Positions 55,131-63,156 of a stretch of 64,000 bases of DNA are shown here, in pieces (the first letter of the stretch is position 1; each line of letters begins with the position of its first letter). Location: assembly GCA_025163595.1 (NCBI GenBank), contig CP104100.1, positions 1-64,000 on the forward strand. Reading direction: 5' to 3'. A program made the translations under genes and the position numbers. The notes under the pieces were generated by a model. It ran no database searches, had not been told where the DNA came from, and was given only the letters and a program-made list of their open reading frames with translations. The stretch is from Phaeobacter sp. G2 (GTDB lineage: Bacteria > Pseudomonadota > Alphaproteobacteria > Rhodobacterales > Rhodobacteraceae).

Positions 55131-55933
55131 GCTTTGCACCCACCATCCCTTCGACCGGATTGACTGGTTGGGCCTTTTTGCAGTCTACCTACGACCGCCA
55201 GTTTGAGCACTTCAACAAGGACCCGGTCCTGGAGCGCGACAACGAGTACTTCATGGAAAACATCAAAAAGGTCAAAACCGCAGAGGATCTGGTTTCTGAC
55301 TATCGCCTGCTGGAAGTGGCCTTGAATGCATTTGGTCTCGCCAGTGAGATCAATTCAAAGGCGATGATTCAGAAAGTGCTTGAAGATGGGAGCGAAGCGG
55401 ATGATGCCTTGGCCAACAAGCTAGGCGACGACCGCTGGATCGACTTCACAAATGCATTCAAGTTTGGCCCCGGCCTCGCTCCCGTGACCGGCCTGACCTA
55501 CAAAATGCAGGAAGTCGCCGACAAAAATGTGGTGCAGTCTTTTGAAGACGCGGTTGGGCAGCAGGACGTTTCCATGCAGATCGCTCTTTATGCTGAACGG
55601 GAACTGGTGGATCTGGTCACCTTCGATGACGAAGGCGAAGAACTGTCAATCACCGGACAATGGCTCAACATCATTGGTCAGCCGCAGCTTCAAACCATGA
55701 TGCAGACCGCACTTGGATTGCCAAGTGATCTGGCACTGCTTGATATCGACCAGCAGGTCGGCATCATGCAGGACGCTGCAAAAAAACGGTTTGGGTCTGA
55801 CGATCTCACCATGTTTTCGGATCCGGAACAGTTGGAAAAACTGGTCAATACCTATCTGGCACGGACCGAACTGAACGCTTACTCAGGCGCCGCATCCTCT
55901 GGAGCCCTGGCGCTTTCGCTGCTGCAAGCCTGA
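55127..55933 (+). CDS. DUF1217 domain protein
   Basis: A 268-residue protein of the DUF1217 family, which is found with flagellar genes in Rhodobacterales and Rhizobiales. It starts MSFAPTIPSTGLTGWAFL and is mainly helical; DYRLLEVALNAFGL (about 60-73) is a family feature. No function is established; export or a filament-related role is suggested only by the context flaF-flbT-DUF1217. ATG 55127 overlaps flbT. A hairpin terminator follows. Confidence 0.82.
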   Translation: MSFAPTIPSTGLTGWAFLQSTYDRQFEHFNKDPVLERDNEYFMENIKKVKTAEDLVSDYRLLEVALNAFGLASEINSKAMIQKVLEDGSEADDALANKLGDDRWIDFTNAFKFGPGLAPVTGLTYKMQEVADKNVVQSFEDAVGQQDVSMQIALYAERELVDLVTFDDEGEELSITGQWLNIIGQPQLQTMMQTALGLPSDLALLDIDQQVGIMQDAAKKRFGSDDLTMFSDPEQLEKLVNTYLARTELNAYSGAASSGALALSLLQA

Positions 55934-55956
55934 GCAAAGCCTCCAAAACCGATAGG

Positions 55957-56124
55957 TCAAACTGAAATGAGGGCGATCCAGGTAGACTGGAACACGCCCT
56001 TTTTTCTATTTCCGCCGTTTCTTTCTGTTTTCAGCCCGTTTTGGCCGACATGATGCTCAATAATGCAGGGCTGTGCGCCCGCATAAAGGGCAAAAAGCTG
56101 TTCAACTTCTTGCCCTTTCGACAT
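55957..56124 (-). CDS. Possible small ORF downstream of fliI, 55 residues
   Basis: An unnamed 55-codon minus-strand ORF starting 25 bp after the fliI stop, with a GAGGGGAG ribosome binding site 2-3 bases before the ATG. The N-terminus reads MSKGQEVEQLFALYAGAQPC and the end is basic. It resembles nothing I know, and its 3' part overlaps the terminator of the convergent DUF1217 gene, which argues against long conservation. Report as a possibility only. Confidence 0.25.
   Translation of the reverse strand: MSKGQEVEQLFALYAGAQPCIIEHHVGQNGLKTERNGGNRKKGVFQSTWIALISV
55971..56006 (+). terminator. Terminator after DUF1217
   Basis: GGGCG (55971-55975) pairs with CGCCC (55995-55999), with an inner CCAG/CTGG pair, and a TTTTTT run follows. 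Confidence 0.65.
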
Positions 56125-56148
56125 CAGCTCCCCTCTAGGGACCTGCCC

Positions 56149-57477
56149 CTAGCGCCCTCTGGTGGCGCGGCGCAGCATCAGCTGCAGGCGGTTAAAGCTG
56201 TTGGAAATCCCGCTAGGATCTTCTTTGCCAAAAAAGGCATCCAGTTCCGGCCAGATCTTCACCGCCTGATCCAAAACTGCATCATTGCCTTCGGAATACA
56301 GGCCCGCGCGGATCATCACTTCGGATTGCTCATAAGATCCCAGGAATTTGCGGACCTCCAGAATGGCAGCGTTCTCTTCTTCTGTTGCCGCCGCTGGCAA
56401 ACTCCGCGAGACCGAGCGCGAGACATCAACCGCCGGGAACCGTCCGCGCTCGGCGATCTCCCGGTTGAGCACGATATGCCCGTCCAGAACACCACGCAGG
56501 ATATCCGCGATGGGTTCATCCATGTCAGAGCCCGCCACCAGAACGCTGAACACCGCCGTGATGTCGCCCTGGCCATTAGCGCCAGGACCAGCCCGTTCGC
56601 AGAGCCCGGTGATCAGAGGCGTGACAGAGGGCGGGTAGCCGCGCAACGATGGGGCCTCGCCCGAAGCCGCGGAAATCTCCCGGTGGGCCTCGGCAAAACG
56701 CGTCACCGAGTCGGCCATGAACAGGACGTTTTTACCCTGATCGCGGAAATGTTCAGCGATGGTCATAGCAGCCCAGGCACTGCGACGGCGCACCAGCGCC
56801 GACTGATCAGAGGTGGCAGCCACAACAACCGCCCGTTTCATGCCTTCTGGCCCCAGAACCTCTTCGACAAAGTGATTCACTTCGCGTCCACGTTCGCCAA
56901 TCAGCGCCATGACCACGACATCGGCCTGCATAAATTGCGCCATTTTTGCGAGCAAAGTCGATTTACCAACACCAGAGCCCGCAAAAAGACCAATACGCTG
57001 GCCCTGTACGATGGGGAGAATCGTATTGAACACCGACAGCCCGGTCTCCAAACGCGCCCCCATATGACGCCGTCCTGCCGCTTTTGGAGGCGGCGCCATC
57101 AGATCCCGCGCCTGTTCTCCGCGCAGCATGGGCCTGCCATCCAGGGGTTCGCCAAAGGGATCAATCACCCGGCCGATCCAGTTATCACCCGGGGCAAATG
57201 CTGGCGCCGGGCGCAGCATCACACGATCGTTCATCGCGACGCGATCTGGCGCACGATCAGGTAACATACTGATTTTACTATCACTAATCTTCAGGACTTC
57301 GCCGTGCAATTCATCACCCGGCCCCCGCACAAGCACCAGGCGATCGCCGATTCGCGCTTCGCGTTCCAGGCCGGATATTTCGATTTCTCCCCCGGAAATT
57401 CCGCTGACGCGCCCCATGGAAGTTGCCAATTTCTTACTGGCGATTTGTTCGGTCAAAGCTTTCAGCTCTGGAATCAT
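56149..57477 (-). CDS. fliI: Flagellar type III export ATPase FliI
   Basis: A 442-residue hexameric ATPase that powers the export of rod, hook and filament proteins. Walker A is in FAGSGVGKSTLL, Walker B in VLFMADSVTRFA and the F1-beta-like GYPPSVTPL is present. I chose ATG 57477 (MIPELKALTEQ), which follows GGAGG; an ATG at 57573 adds 32 residues that do not fit the family and would overlap the flgB leader. It is divergent from the flgB operon. Confidence 0.96.
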   Translation of the reverse strand: MIPELKALTEQIASKKLATSMGRVSGISGGEIEISGLEREARIGDRLVLVRGPGDELHGEVLKISDSKISMLPDRAPDRVAMNDRVMLRPAPAFAPGDNWIGRVIDPFGEPLDGRPMLRGEQARDLMAPPPKAAGRRHMGARLETGLSVFNTILPIVQGQRIGLFAGSGVGKSTLLAKMAQFMQADVVVMALIGERGREVNHFVEEVLGPEGMKRAVVVAATSDQSALVRRRSAWAAMTIAEHFRDQGKNVLFMADSVTRFAEAHREISAASGEAPSLRGYPPSVTPLITGLCERAGPGANGQGDITAVFSVLVAGSDMDEPIADILRGVLDGHIVLNREIAERGRFPAVDVSRSVSRSLPAAATEEENAAILEVRKFLGSYEQSEVMIRAGLYSEGNDAVLDQAVKIWPELDAFFGKEDPSGISNSFNRLQLMLRRATRGR

Positions 57478-57527
57478 GGCCTGAGGCCTCCAACTAGTTC
57501 CTGAAACAATTTCTAAAGGAATCAGGG

Positions 57528-57542
57528 TTAAGCCTTGATTGA
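57528..57542 (+). promoter_or_regulatory. CtrA-like half-site pair before flgB
   Basis: TTAA (57528-57531) and TTGA (57539-57542) are separated by 7 bp, one mismatch from the CtrA consensus TTAA-N7-TTAA, in the fliI-flgB divergent region and 24 bp before flgB. CtrA control of flagellar operons is known in several Rhodobacterales. Confidence 0.3.
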
Positions 57543-57565
57543 AATTGATCGAGGGAGAAGCCCCG

Positions 57566-57952
57566 GTGTTCACCGAACTGAACGTTTTTAAAATTGCATA
57601 TTCGATGGCCAGCCACGCAGGTAAGCGTCAGGCGCTGGTGGCGGAAAACATCGCCAATGCGGATACGCCTGGATATCACGCCAAGGATATCAAACCTTTT
57701 AAAGAGGTCTATGCCGCCGGGCCGCGCCCGGGCGATATGGTGGCCTCACGCGGCTCGCATCTGAATGGCATCAACGGCTCCAACATGAATTGGGCCGTGA
57801 CCACGTCGCCCAGCGGCGCCGACCCCAACGACAACTCCGTCTCGCTTGAGACCGAAATCCTTAATGGGGTTGAGGTCAAGCGCCAGCATAGCCGGGCGCT
57901 TGCCATCTATAAATCATCAATGAACATTCTGCGCACCAGTTTGGGGCGCTAA
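57566..57952 (+). CDS. flgB: Flagellar basal-body rod protein FlgB
   Basis: A 128-residue proximal rod protein. The N-terminal VFKIAYSMASHAGKRQALVA and the NIANADTPGYHAKD signature are typical. Start GTG 57566 follows GAGGGAGAAGCC at a good distance and gives the expected N-terminus (FTELNVFKIA); the TTG further upstream is weaker. It is the first gene of a nine-gene operon flgB-flgC-fliE-fliQ-flgF-flgG-flgA-flgH-fliL. Confidence 0.92.
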   Translation: MFTELNVFKIAYSMASHAGKRQALVAENIANADTPGYHAKDIKPFKEVYAAGPRPGDMVASRGSHLNGINGSNMNWAVTTSPSGADPNDNSVSLETEILNGVEVKRQHSRALAIYKSSMNILRTSLGR

Positions 57953-57967
57953 AGGGGAACATGAGCC

Positions 57968-58360
57968 ATGAGTGAATTTTCCAATTCCCTGAGTGTGACC
58001 GCCAGCGGCCTGAAAGCACAGGCGACCCGGCTGCGTCACGTCTCTGAAAACATCTCCAACGCCGACACCCCTGGGTATCGCCGCAAGAGCGTGCCTTTTG
58101 AGGCAGCGCGCGATCTGGAGAACGATGTGGAACGGGTCAAGACTGGTCGCGTCGTCCTCGATCGCAGTGACCTGGAAAATGTCTATGACCCTTCGCATCC
58201 CCTGGCGGATGAAAGCGGTCACTACGAGGGATCGAACGTAGATCTGATGATCGAGATCGCCGACGCCCGCGAGGCGCAACGCAGCTATGACGCAAACCTG
58301 AAAATGTTCGAACAAACCCGTGGAATGTCAGCTTCGCTGATGGACCTTCTGAGAAAATAA
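57968..58360 (+). CDS. flgC: Flagellar basal-body rod protein FlgC
   Basis: A 130-residue proximal rod protein. SVTASGLKAQATRLRHVSENISNADTPGYRRK at the N-terminus (positions about 9-40) and the C-terminal AREAQRSYDANLKMFEQTR are conserved, the latter forming the rod coiled coil. It starts 15 bp after flgB and lies before fliE as in most Rhodobacterales. Confidence 0.95.
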   Translation: MSEFSNSLSVTASGLKAQATRLRHVSENISNADTPGYRRKSVPFEAARDLENDVERVKTGRVVLDRSDLENVYDPSHPLADESGHYEGSNVDLMIEIADAREAQRSYDANLKMFEQTRGMSASLMDLLRK

Positions 58361-58383
58361 TCTAACACCCGAGGAGATCCAGA

Positions 58384-58683
58384 ATGGATATTCGCTCTAT
58401 CACTGCCGCCGCTGGTGGCTATGCTGCCGCCCGTCCCGCCACCAAAGCGGACCCGGAATTTGCTGGCCCCAGCCCCACCGATCAGCTGCGCTCAAGCTTT
58501 GCCAATTTTGCCAACACCATGCAGGTTGGTGAACAGACCGCCGTTCAGTCAATGACTGGCGGTGGTGATCCCCACGCGCTGGTTCAGGCTCTGGCCCAGA
58601 CCGAGCTGGCGGTTGAGACCGCAGTGACCGTGCGCAACAAGGTGGTCGAAGCTTATCAAGAAATCCTGCGGATGCCGGTCTAA
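58384..58683 (+). CDS. fliE: Flagellar hook-basal body protein FliE
   Basis: A 99-residue MS-ring/rod adapter protein. The C-terminal ALAQTELAVETAVTVRNKVV and the end YQEILRMPV identify it. GAGGAGATCC precedes the ATG. It joins the MS ring to the proximal rod formed by the upstream flgB and flgC products. Confidence 0.93.
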   Translation: MDIRSITAAAGGYAAARPATKADPEFAGPSPTDQLRSSFANFANTMQVGEQTAVQSMTGGGDPHALVQALAQTELAVETAVTVRNKVVEAYQEILRMPV

Positions 58684-58687
58684 GCCA

Positions 58688-58960
58688 ATGATGAGCGAAG
58701 GCCAATTCTACGATACCCTACGACAGGCTCTTTGGGCCGGGGTCACCATGTCATCGCCGATCCTGGCGGTGGCCCTGGTCGTCGGTCTCGCCATTGGCCT
58801 GTTTCAGGCTCTGACATCCGTACAGGAAATGACCCTCACCTTTGTCCCCAAACTGGCGGCGATTGTCGTCGTGTTCTGGATGTCCATGGGGTTCATGACT
58901 CAAACACTCGTGGCCTTTTTTAACGGCCATATCATTCCTTTGATCGCAGGAGTTTCTTGA
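58688..58960 (+). CDS. fliQ: Flagellar export gate protein FliQ
   Basis: A 90-residue membrane protein of the flagellar type III export gate, with two helices (about 17-37 and 52-74) and the conserved ALTSVQEMTLTFVPKL loop. It starts 4 bp after fliE. Its stop overlaps the flgF start (TGATG). fliP and fliR, its usual partners, are not in the window. Confidence 0.95.
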   Translation: MMSEGQFYDTLRQALWAGVTMSSPILAVALVVGLAIGLFQALTSVQEMTLTFVPKLAAIVVVFWMSMGFMTQTLVAFFNGHIIPLIAGVS

Positions 58961-59676
58961 TGGGAAACGTAGGCTACGCAACCCTCTCCCGGCAGACCGG
59001 TTTGATGCGCGAAATGCGTGTGGTGGCGAATAACATCGCAAACGCTGCCACCACGGGCTACCGCTCTGAAGGGCTGATTTTTTCCGAATTTGTCCAATCC
59101 TCTCCGGGCCAGCAATCCCTATCGATGGCGCGAGCGAATATTTTCAACACCTCCATGGAACAGGGCCAGCTGACCCAGACCGGGGGCTCCTTTGATTTTG
59201 CAATCGAGGGCGACGCCTATTTCATGATCGAAACCCCGCTTGGGGAACGGCTGACCCGCTCAGGCGCTTTTTCTCCCAATGCGGCCGGCGATCTGGTGAC
59301 CATGGACGGCCACAAGGTTCTGGATGCAGGCCGCGCGCCGGTCTTTATTCCGGGCACCGCTGAATCCATTCACGTCGGGGCCGATGGCACCATTACCGCC
59401 GATGGTAATACCGTCGGTCAGATTGGCCTGTTCCAGCCAGACGAAGAAACCACCTTGATGCGCGAGGATGGCGTGATGTTCCGCGCCGAGGGCGAAATTG
59501 TAGAGTCCGAAACCGCCAAAGTGGTGCAGGGATTTCTGGAGGGATCCAACGTCAATGCCATCACCCAGGTGAGCCGAATGATTGAAATCCAGCGCGCCTA
59601 TGAAATGGGCCAAAGTTTTCTGGAAACAGAAGACCAGCGCATCCGCAACGCCATTGAAAAACTGATCAAGTCATAG
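58960..59676 (+). CDS. flgF: Flagellar basal-body rod protein FlgF
   Basis: A 238-residue proximal rod protein. The N-terminal VVANNIANAATTGYRSEG and the C-terminal QVSRMIEIQRAYEMGQSFL are family hallmarks. ATG 58960 overlaps the fliQ stop by one base; a TTG three bases upstream is not needed. It is followed by flgG after 10 bp. Confidence 0.94.
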   Translation: MGNVGYATLSRQTGLMREMRVVANNIANAATTGYRSEGLIFSEFVQSSPGQQSLSMARANIFNTSMEQGQLTQTGGSFDFAIEGDAYFMIETPLGERLTRSGAFSPNAAGDLVTMDGHKVLDAGRAPVFIPGTAESIHVGADGTITADGNTVGQIGLFQPDEETTLMREDGVMFRAEGEIVESETAKVVQGFLEGSNVNAITQVSRMIEIQRAYEMGQSFLETEDQRIRNAIEKLIKS

Positions 59677-59686
59677 GAGACCACCC

Positions 59687-60472
59687 ATGCGTGCCCTAAA
59701 AATCGCCGCAACAGGTATGAGCGCGCAGCAGCTGCGTGTTGAAACCATCGCGAACAACTTGGCCAACATGAACACCACGGCCTACAATCCACGCCGCGCC
59801 GAATTTGCCGATCTGCACTACCAGCAAGTCACCCGTGCCGGCACCGTGAATGCCTCTGATGGGACCATCCTGCCCACCGGTGTTCAGGTGGGTCTGGGTG
59901 TTCGTCCCGCCGCCATTTCCGTGCATCTGCAACAGGGTGCCCCGGAACAGACAGGCAATGATCTGGATGTTGCCATCGAGGGTAAGGGCTACCTGGAAGT
60001 CACCCTGCCGTCGGGTCAAAGCGGCTATACCCGCGATGGCTCGCTGAAACGCTCGGCCGAGGGGCTGATTGTCACCTCTGACGGCTATACGGTAGCCCCG
60101 GATGTGACCGTTCCTGACGACGCAATCAGCATCTCGATCAATGGCTCCGGCGAAGTCTACGCCTATTTTGAAGAGACCGCCGAAGGCCAGCTTCTGGGCC
60201 AGTTCAACCTTGCCAGCTTTACCAACCCCAAGGGTCTGGAAGCCATTGGCAGCAATCTCTTTTCCGAAACCGAGGCCTCAGGCGCTCCAAATGTATCAAC
60301 CGCCGGCGAAAACGGACTTGGCACCTTCCGCCAGGGCTATCTCGAAGGCAGCTCTGTCGATTCAGTCCGCGAAGTCACCGAGTTGATCGAGGCACAGCGT
60401 GGCTATGAAATGAACTCCAAAGTCATCTCTGCAGTCGATCAGATGATGTCTGCGACGACACAGATCCGCTAA
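59687..60472 (+). CDS. flgG: Flagellar distal rod protein FlgG
   Basis: A 261-residue distal rod protein, the usual length. MRALKIAATGMSAQQLRVET and NNLANMNTTAYNPRRAEF are diagnostic, and the C-terminal EVTELIEAQRGYEMNSKVIS is conserved. It follows flgF closely, starting at GGAGACCACCC-ATG, and its stop overlaps flgA by one base. Confidence 0.97.
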   Translation: MRALKIAATGMSAQQLRVETIANNLANMNTTAYNPRRAEFADLHYQQVTRAGTVNASDGTILPTGVQVGLGVRPAAISVHLQQGAPEQTGNDLDVAIEGKGYLEVTLPSGQSGYTRDGSLKRSAEGLIVTSDGYTVAPDVTVPDDAISISINGSGEVYAYFEETAEGQLLGQFNLASFTNPKGLEAIGSNLFSETEASGAPNVSTAGENGLGTFRQGYLEGSSVDSVREVTELIEAQRGYEMNSKVISAVDQMMSATTQIR

Positions 60473-60888
60473 TGAAACACATTCTCGCCCTTCTCATCGC
60501 CCTGACAGCTCAGACCGCCTGGGCCGAAATTCTGGTGCCCCTACGGACCATTCGGGCCAAAGAGATCATCCTTGCCACCGATCTGACCTTCAAACCGGTC
60601 AATGTGGCTGGGGCATTGTCAGATGCAAACGAAGTGGTGGGAATGGAAGCACGTGTGCCGCTTTATCCTGGTCGCCCCATGCGGCCCAGCGATATCGGCC
60701 CACCCGCCATCGTCGACCGAAACGACCTTGTCACACTCGCCTTTCGCCGCAATGGGCTGACCATCATGGCAGAGGGCCGCGCCCTGGGACGAGGATCCGA
60801 AGGGGAATGGATCAAGGTTATGAACTTGGCATCACGGAGCACCGTGACCGGGCGTGTAAACGCAGACGGGTCAGTAGAGGTAAAATAA
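60472..60888 (+). CDS. flgA: P-ring assembly chaperone FlgA
   Basis: A 138-residue periplasmic chaperone for the FlgI P-ring. A signal peptide (about 1-18, AQTAWAE) is followed by a SAF domain, with LRTIRAKEIILATDL near the start and a conserved SRSTVTGRV near the end. It is shorter than E. coli FlgA (about 219 residues), as usual in Rhodobacterales. It overlaps flgG (TAATG) and flgH (TAATG). Confidence 0.9.
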   Translation: MKHILALLIALTAQTAWAEILVPLRTIRAKEIILATDLTFKPVNVAGALSDANEVVGMEARVPLYPGRPMRPSDIGPPAIVDRNDLVTLAFRRNGLTIMAEGRALGRGSEGEWIKVMNLASRSTVTGRVNADGSVEVK

Positions 60889-61628
60889 TGAACACGAAAT
60901 CAATTGCCACCAAACTTGCGCTGACTGGTCTGGTCTTGCTGGGGGCCTGTGGCCGCATGGATCATCTTGGCAAACCACCAACCCTGTCCGAAACCACCGA
61001 GTCGCCGGAACATGTTGCCATGCTGTGGCAGGGGCTACCGACAGAGGTCCAGAACCAGCGCGCGGTGGATGGAGCTTCTTTGTGGAGCGGCTCGCAAAAC
61101 TCGCTGTTGGGGGATCGTCGTGCCGTGAACCGCGGCGACATCCTGACTGTTGTCATTGAATTCGACGAAGAGGCCGAAATTTCCAACGGCACCAGCCGCT
61201 CGCGCTCTAGCGCAGAAAGCATGGGGGTTCCGCAGCTCTTTGGCCTGCCGCAGCGCATTGATGGCAAACTTCCCGAAGGTGCCTCGATGGCAAACGCCGT
61301 TGATCTGACCGGGGCCAGCAGCTCCAAGGGCAACGGATCGGTAAAGCGCAACGAAAAGCTGGAAATGCGTGTTGCTGCAACCGTGGTCGATGTGCTGCCC
61401 AATGGGGTGCTAGCTATCAGCGGCAAACAGGAGGTTCGGGTCAACTTCGAACTGCGTGAGCTTTTGGTCTCGGGCTATGTGCGTCCCCAAGATATCAGCC
61501 GTCAGAACCAGATCACCTATGACAAAATCGCCTCGGCGCGGATCTCATATGGTGGCCGTGGTCAGATCACCGATGTGCAACAACCGCGATACGGCCAGCA
61601 AGTGCTGGACGCGATCCTACCATTCTGA
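60888..61628 (+). CDS. flgH: Flagellar L-ring lipoprotein FlgH
   Basis: A 246-residue outer-membrane lipoprotein. The lipobox is LLGAC near residue 20. The SLWSGSQNSLLGDRRAVNRGDILTV segment and the C-terminal RQNQITYDKIASARISYGGRG are typical. ATG 60888 overlaps the flgA stop (TAATG). FlgI, the P-ring protein, is not in the window. Confidence 0.95.
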   Translation: MNTKSIATKLALTGLVLLGACGRMDHLGKPPTLSETTESPEHVAMLWQGLPTEVQNQRAVDGASLWSGSQNSLLGDRRAVNRGDILTVVIEFDEEAEISNGTSRSRSSAESMGVPQLFGLPQRIDGKLPEGASMANAVDLTGASSSKGNGSVKRNEKLEMRVAATVVDVLPNGVLAISGKQEVRVNFELRELLVSGYVRPQDISRQNQITYDKIASARISYGGRGQITDVQQPRYGQQVLDAILPF

Positions 61629-61636
61629 GGTGACAC

Positions 61637-62161
61637 ATGATCGCTAAATTACTTCCTGTCATATTGCTGATTGTCGGCACTGCTGCTGGGATTGGGGCCG
61701 GTATCATGCTGGCCCCCTCCCCAGAGCCCAAGGCGGAACAGGCCGCAGGCGACATGGGCGATGACATTGATCACGCTGATGGCGAAGAGGCTGAGCACGC
61801 CCAAGAGGCTGGCGAAGATGGGCTGGGGCCGGATCCAAACCGGGAATACATCAAGATCGACAACCAGTTTGTTATCCCGGTGGTGGAGCGCGAAAACCTG
61901 TCTTCTCTGGTGGTCATCGCGCTCAGCCTTGAGGTCAAAACCGGCATGAGTGACAAGGTCCACCTCTATGAGCCCAAGCTGCGCGATGCCTTCCTGCAGG
62001 TGCTGTTTGATCATGCCAATATGGGCGGCTTTCGTGGTGCCTTTACCCGCTCAGATGTTCTCAACCCGCTGCGCACCGCCCTACGGGAGGCCGCACAACG
62101 GGAGTTGGGCAAGGGCGTCTATGATGTATTGATCGTGGAAATCTCGCGCCAGGACGTCTAG
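61637..62161 (+). CDS. fliL: Flagellar basal-body-associated protein FliL
   Basis: A 174-residue inner-membrane protein that surrounds the stator. It has one N-terminal helix (about 4-27), an acidic linker (about 34-68) and a periplasmic domain with stomatin-like fold ending DVLIVEISRQDV. It is the last gene of the flgB operon; a terminator lies downstream. Motor genes motA/motB are absent from the window. Confidence 0.92.
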   Translation: MIAKLLPVILLIVGTAAGIGAGIMLAPSPEPKAEQAAGDMGDDIDHADGEEAEHAQEAGEDGLGPDPNREYIKIDNQFVIPVVERENLSSLVVIALSLEVKTGMSDKVHLYEPKLRDAFLQVLFDHANMGGFRGAFTRSDVLNPLRTALREAAQRELGKGVYDVLIVEISRQDV

Positions 62162-62312
62162 GAACTGACTGAAAATTCCAAATGCTCCAGCGGGCCTGCT
62201 CTCTCCAGCGGGCCCGTTTCAACATGTATGGGGTATGCGCCCGGTCGGCAGCGCGCGCGGCCTGCACACTCCGAATAGGGCCAACCCTAAAGCGGCAGGC
62301 TGTGACTGCTGC

Positions 62313-62345
62313 GGCAGGGGCGGGAGCCCCCCCTGCCTCTTCTTA
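62313..62345 (+). terminator. Terminator of the flgB-fliL operon
   Basis: GGCAGGGG (62313-62320) pairs with CCCCTGCC (62330-62337) around a 9-base loop, followed by TCTTCTTAG. It contains the string GGGCGGGAGCCCCCC also found at about 18027. A weaker hairpin CGGGCC/GGCCCG lies upstream at about 62198-62217. Confidence 0.6.
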
Positions 62346-62355
62346 GCGCTGTTAC

Positions 62356-63156
62356 TTAGCGGCCTTTCCAGACCGGGTCGCGTTTCTCGGCAAAGGCACG
62401 GGCACCTTCCAGCTGATCCTCACTGGAATAAAGCACATCCACCGCGCGCAACTGGCGCTGGGTGATATGGTTCATCGCATCCTGGAATTTGCAATCTTCC
62501 GCGTCGCGCACCACCTCTTTGATCGCCGCATAGACCAGCGGCGGCCCAGAGGCGAGCAGGCGTGCCAGCTCCCAGGCGCGATCCATCAACTGGTCGCCGG
62601 GCACAATCTCGTTCACCAGCCCCCAGCGGTTGGCTTCTTCGGCGTCAAACCAGCGCCCGGTGAGCAAAAGCTCCATGGCAATATGATAGGGAATGCGTTT
62701 GGGCAGCTTGATCGACGCCGCATCGGCCACGGTGCCTGAGCGGATTTCGGGCAGGGCAAATGTTGCGTGATCTGCGGCCAGGATCATATCGGCCGAAATG
62801 GCCAGCTCCAATCCACCGCCACAGGCGATGCCGTTCACCGCAGCAATCACTGGCTTGTTCATGTCGCGCAATTCTTGCAAGCCGCCAAAACCGCCGACAC
62901 CATAATCGCCATCGACCGCATCACCATCAGCCGCCGCCTTTAGGTCCCAGCCGGGGCAAAAGAACTTGTCGCCGCCACCCGTCAGGATCGCCACCCGCAA
63001 ATCCGGATCATCGCGAAAATCGCGAAACACCTCGCCCATCACCTTGCTGGTGGCCAAATCAATGGCATTGGCCTTGGGCCGGTCCAGCGTGACTTCCAGA
63101 ATGGCGCCGTCGCGCCGGGTTTTTACCGGTCCATCCGTCATGTCCTGTCCACTCAT
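62356..63156 (-). CDS. Enoyl-CoA hydratase/isomerase family protein (CaiD-like)
   Basis: A 266-residue crotonase. The oxyanion-hole segment FCPGWDLKAA and NGIACGGGLELAISAD are present, and the second glutamate is in ALPEIRSGTVAD. Overall it resembles carnitinyl-CoA dehydratase, including YHIAMELLLTGRWFDAEEA. ATG 63156 overlaps the upstream acyl-CoA synthetase stop (ATGA), making an activation-plus-hydration operon. The substrate is not shown; carnitine metabolism is one possibility but no other carnitine genes are present. Confidence 0.85.
   Translation of the reverse strand: MSGQDMTDGPVKTRRDGAILEVTLDRPKANAIDLATSKVMGEVFRDFRDDPDLRVAILTGGGDKFFCPGWDLKAAADGDAVDGDYGVGGFGGLQELRDMNKPVIAAVNGIACGGGLELAISADMILAADHATFALPEIRSGTVADAASIKLPKRIPYHIAMELLLTGRWFDAEEANRWGLVNEIVPGDQLMDRAWELARLLASGPPLVYAAIKEVVRDAEDCKFQDAMNHITQRQLRAVDVLYSSEDQLEGARAFAEKRDPVWKGR

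Noticed and set aside
57539..57565. TTG 57539 as flgB start
   Set aside because: GTG 57566 has a better-spaced ribosome binding site and gives the family N-terminus.
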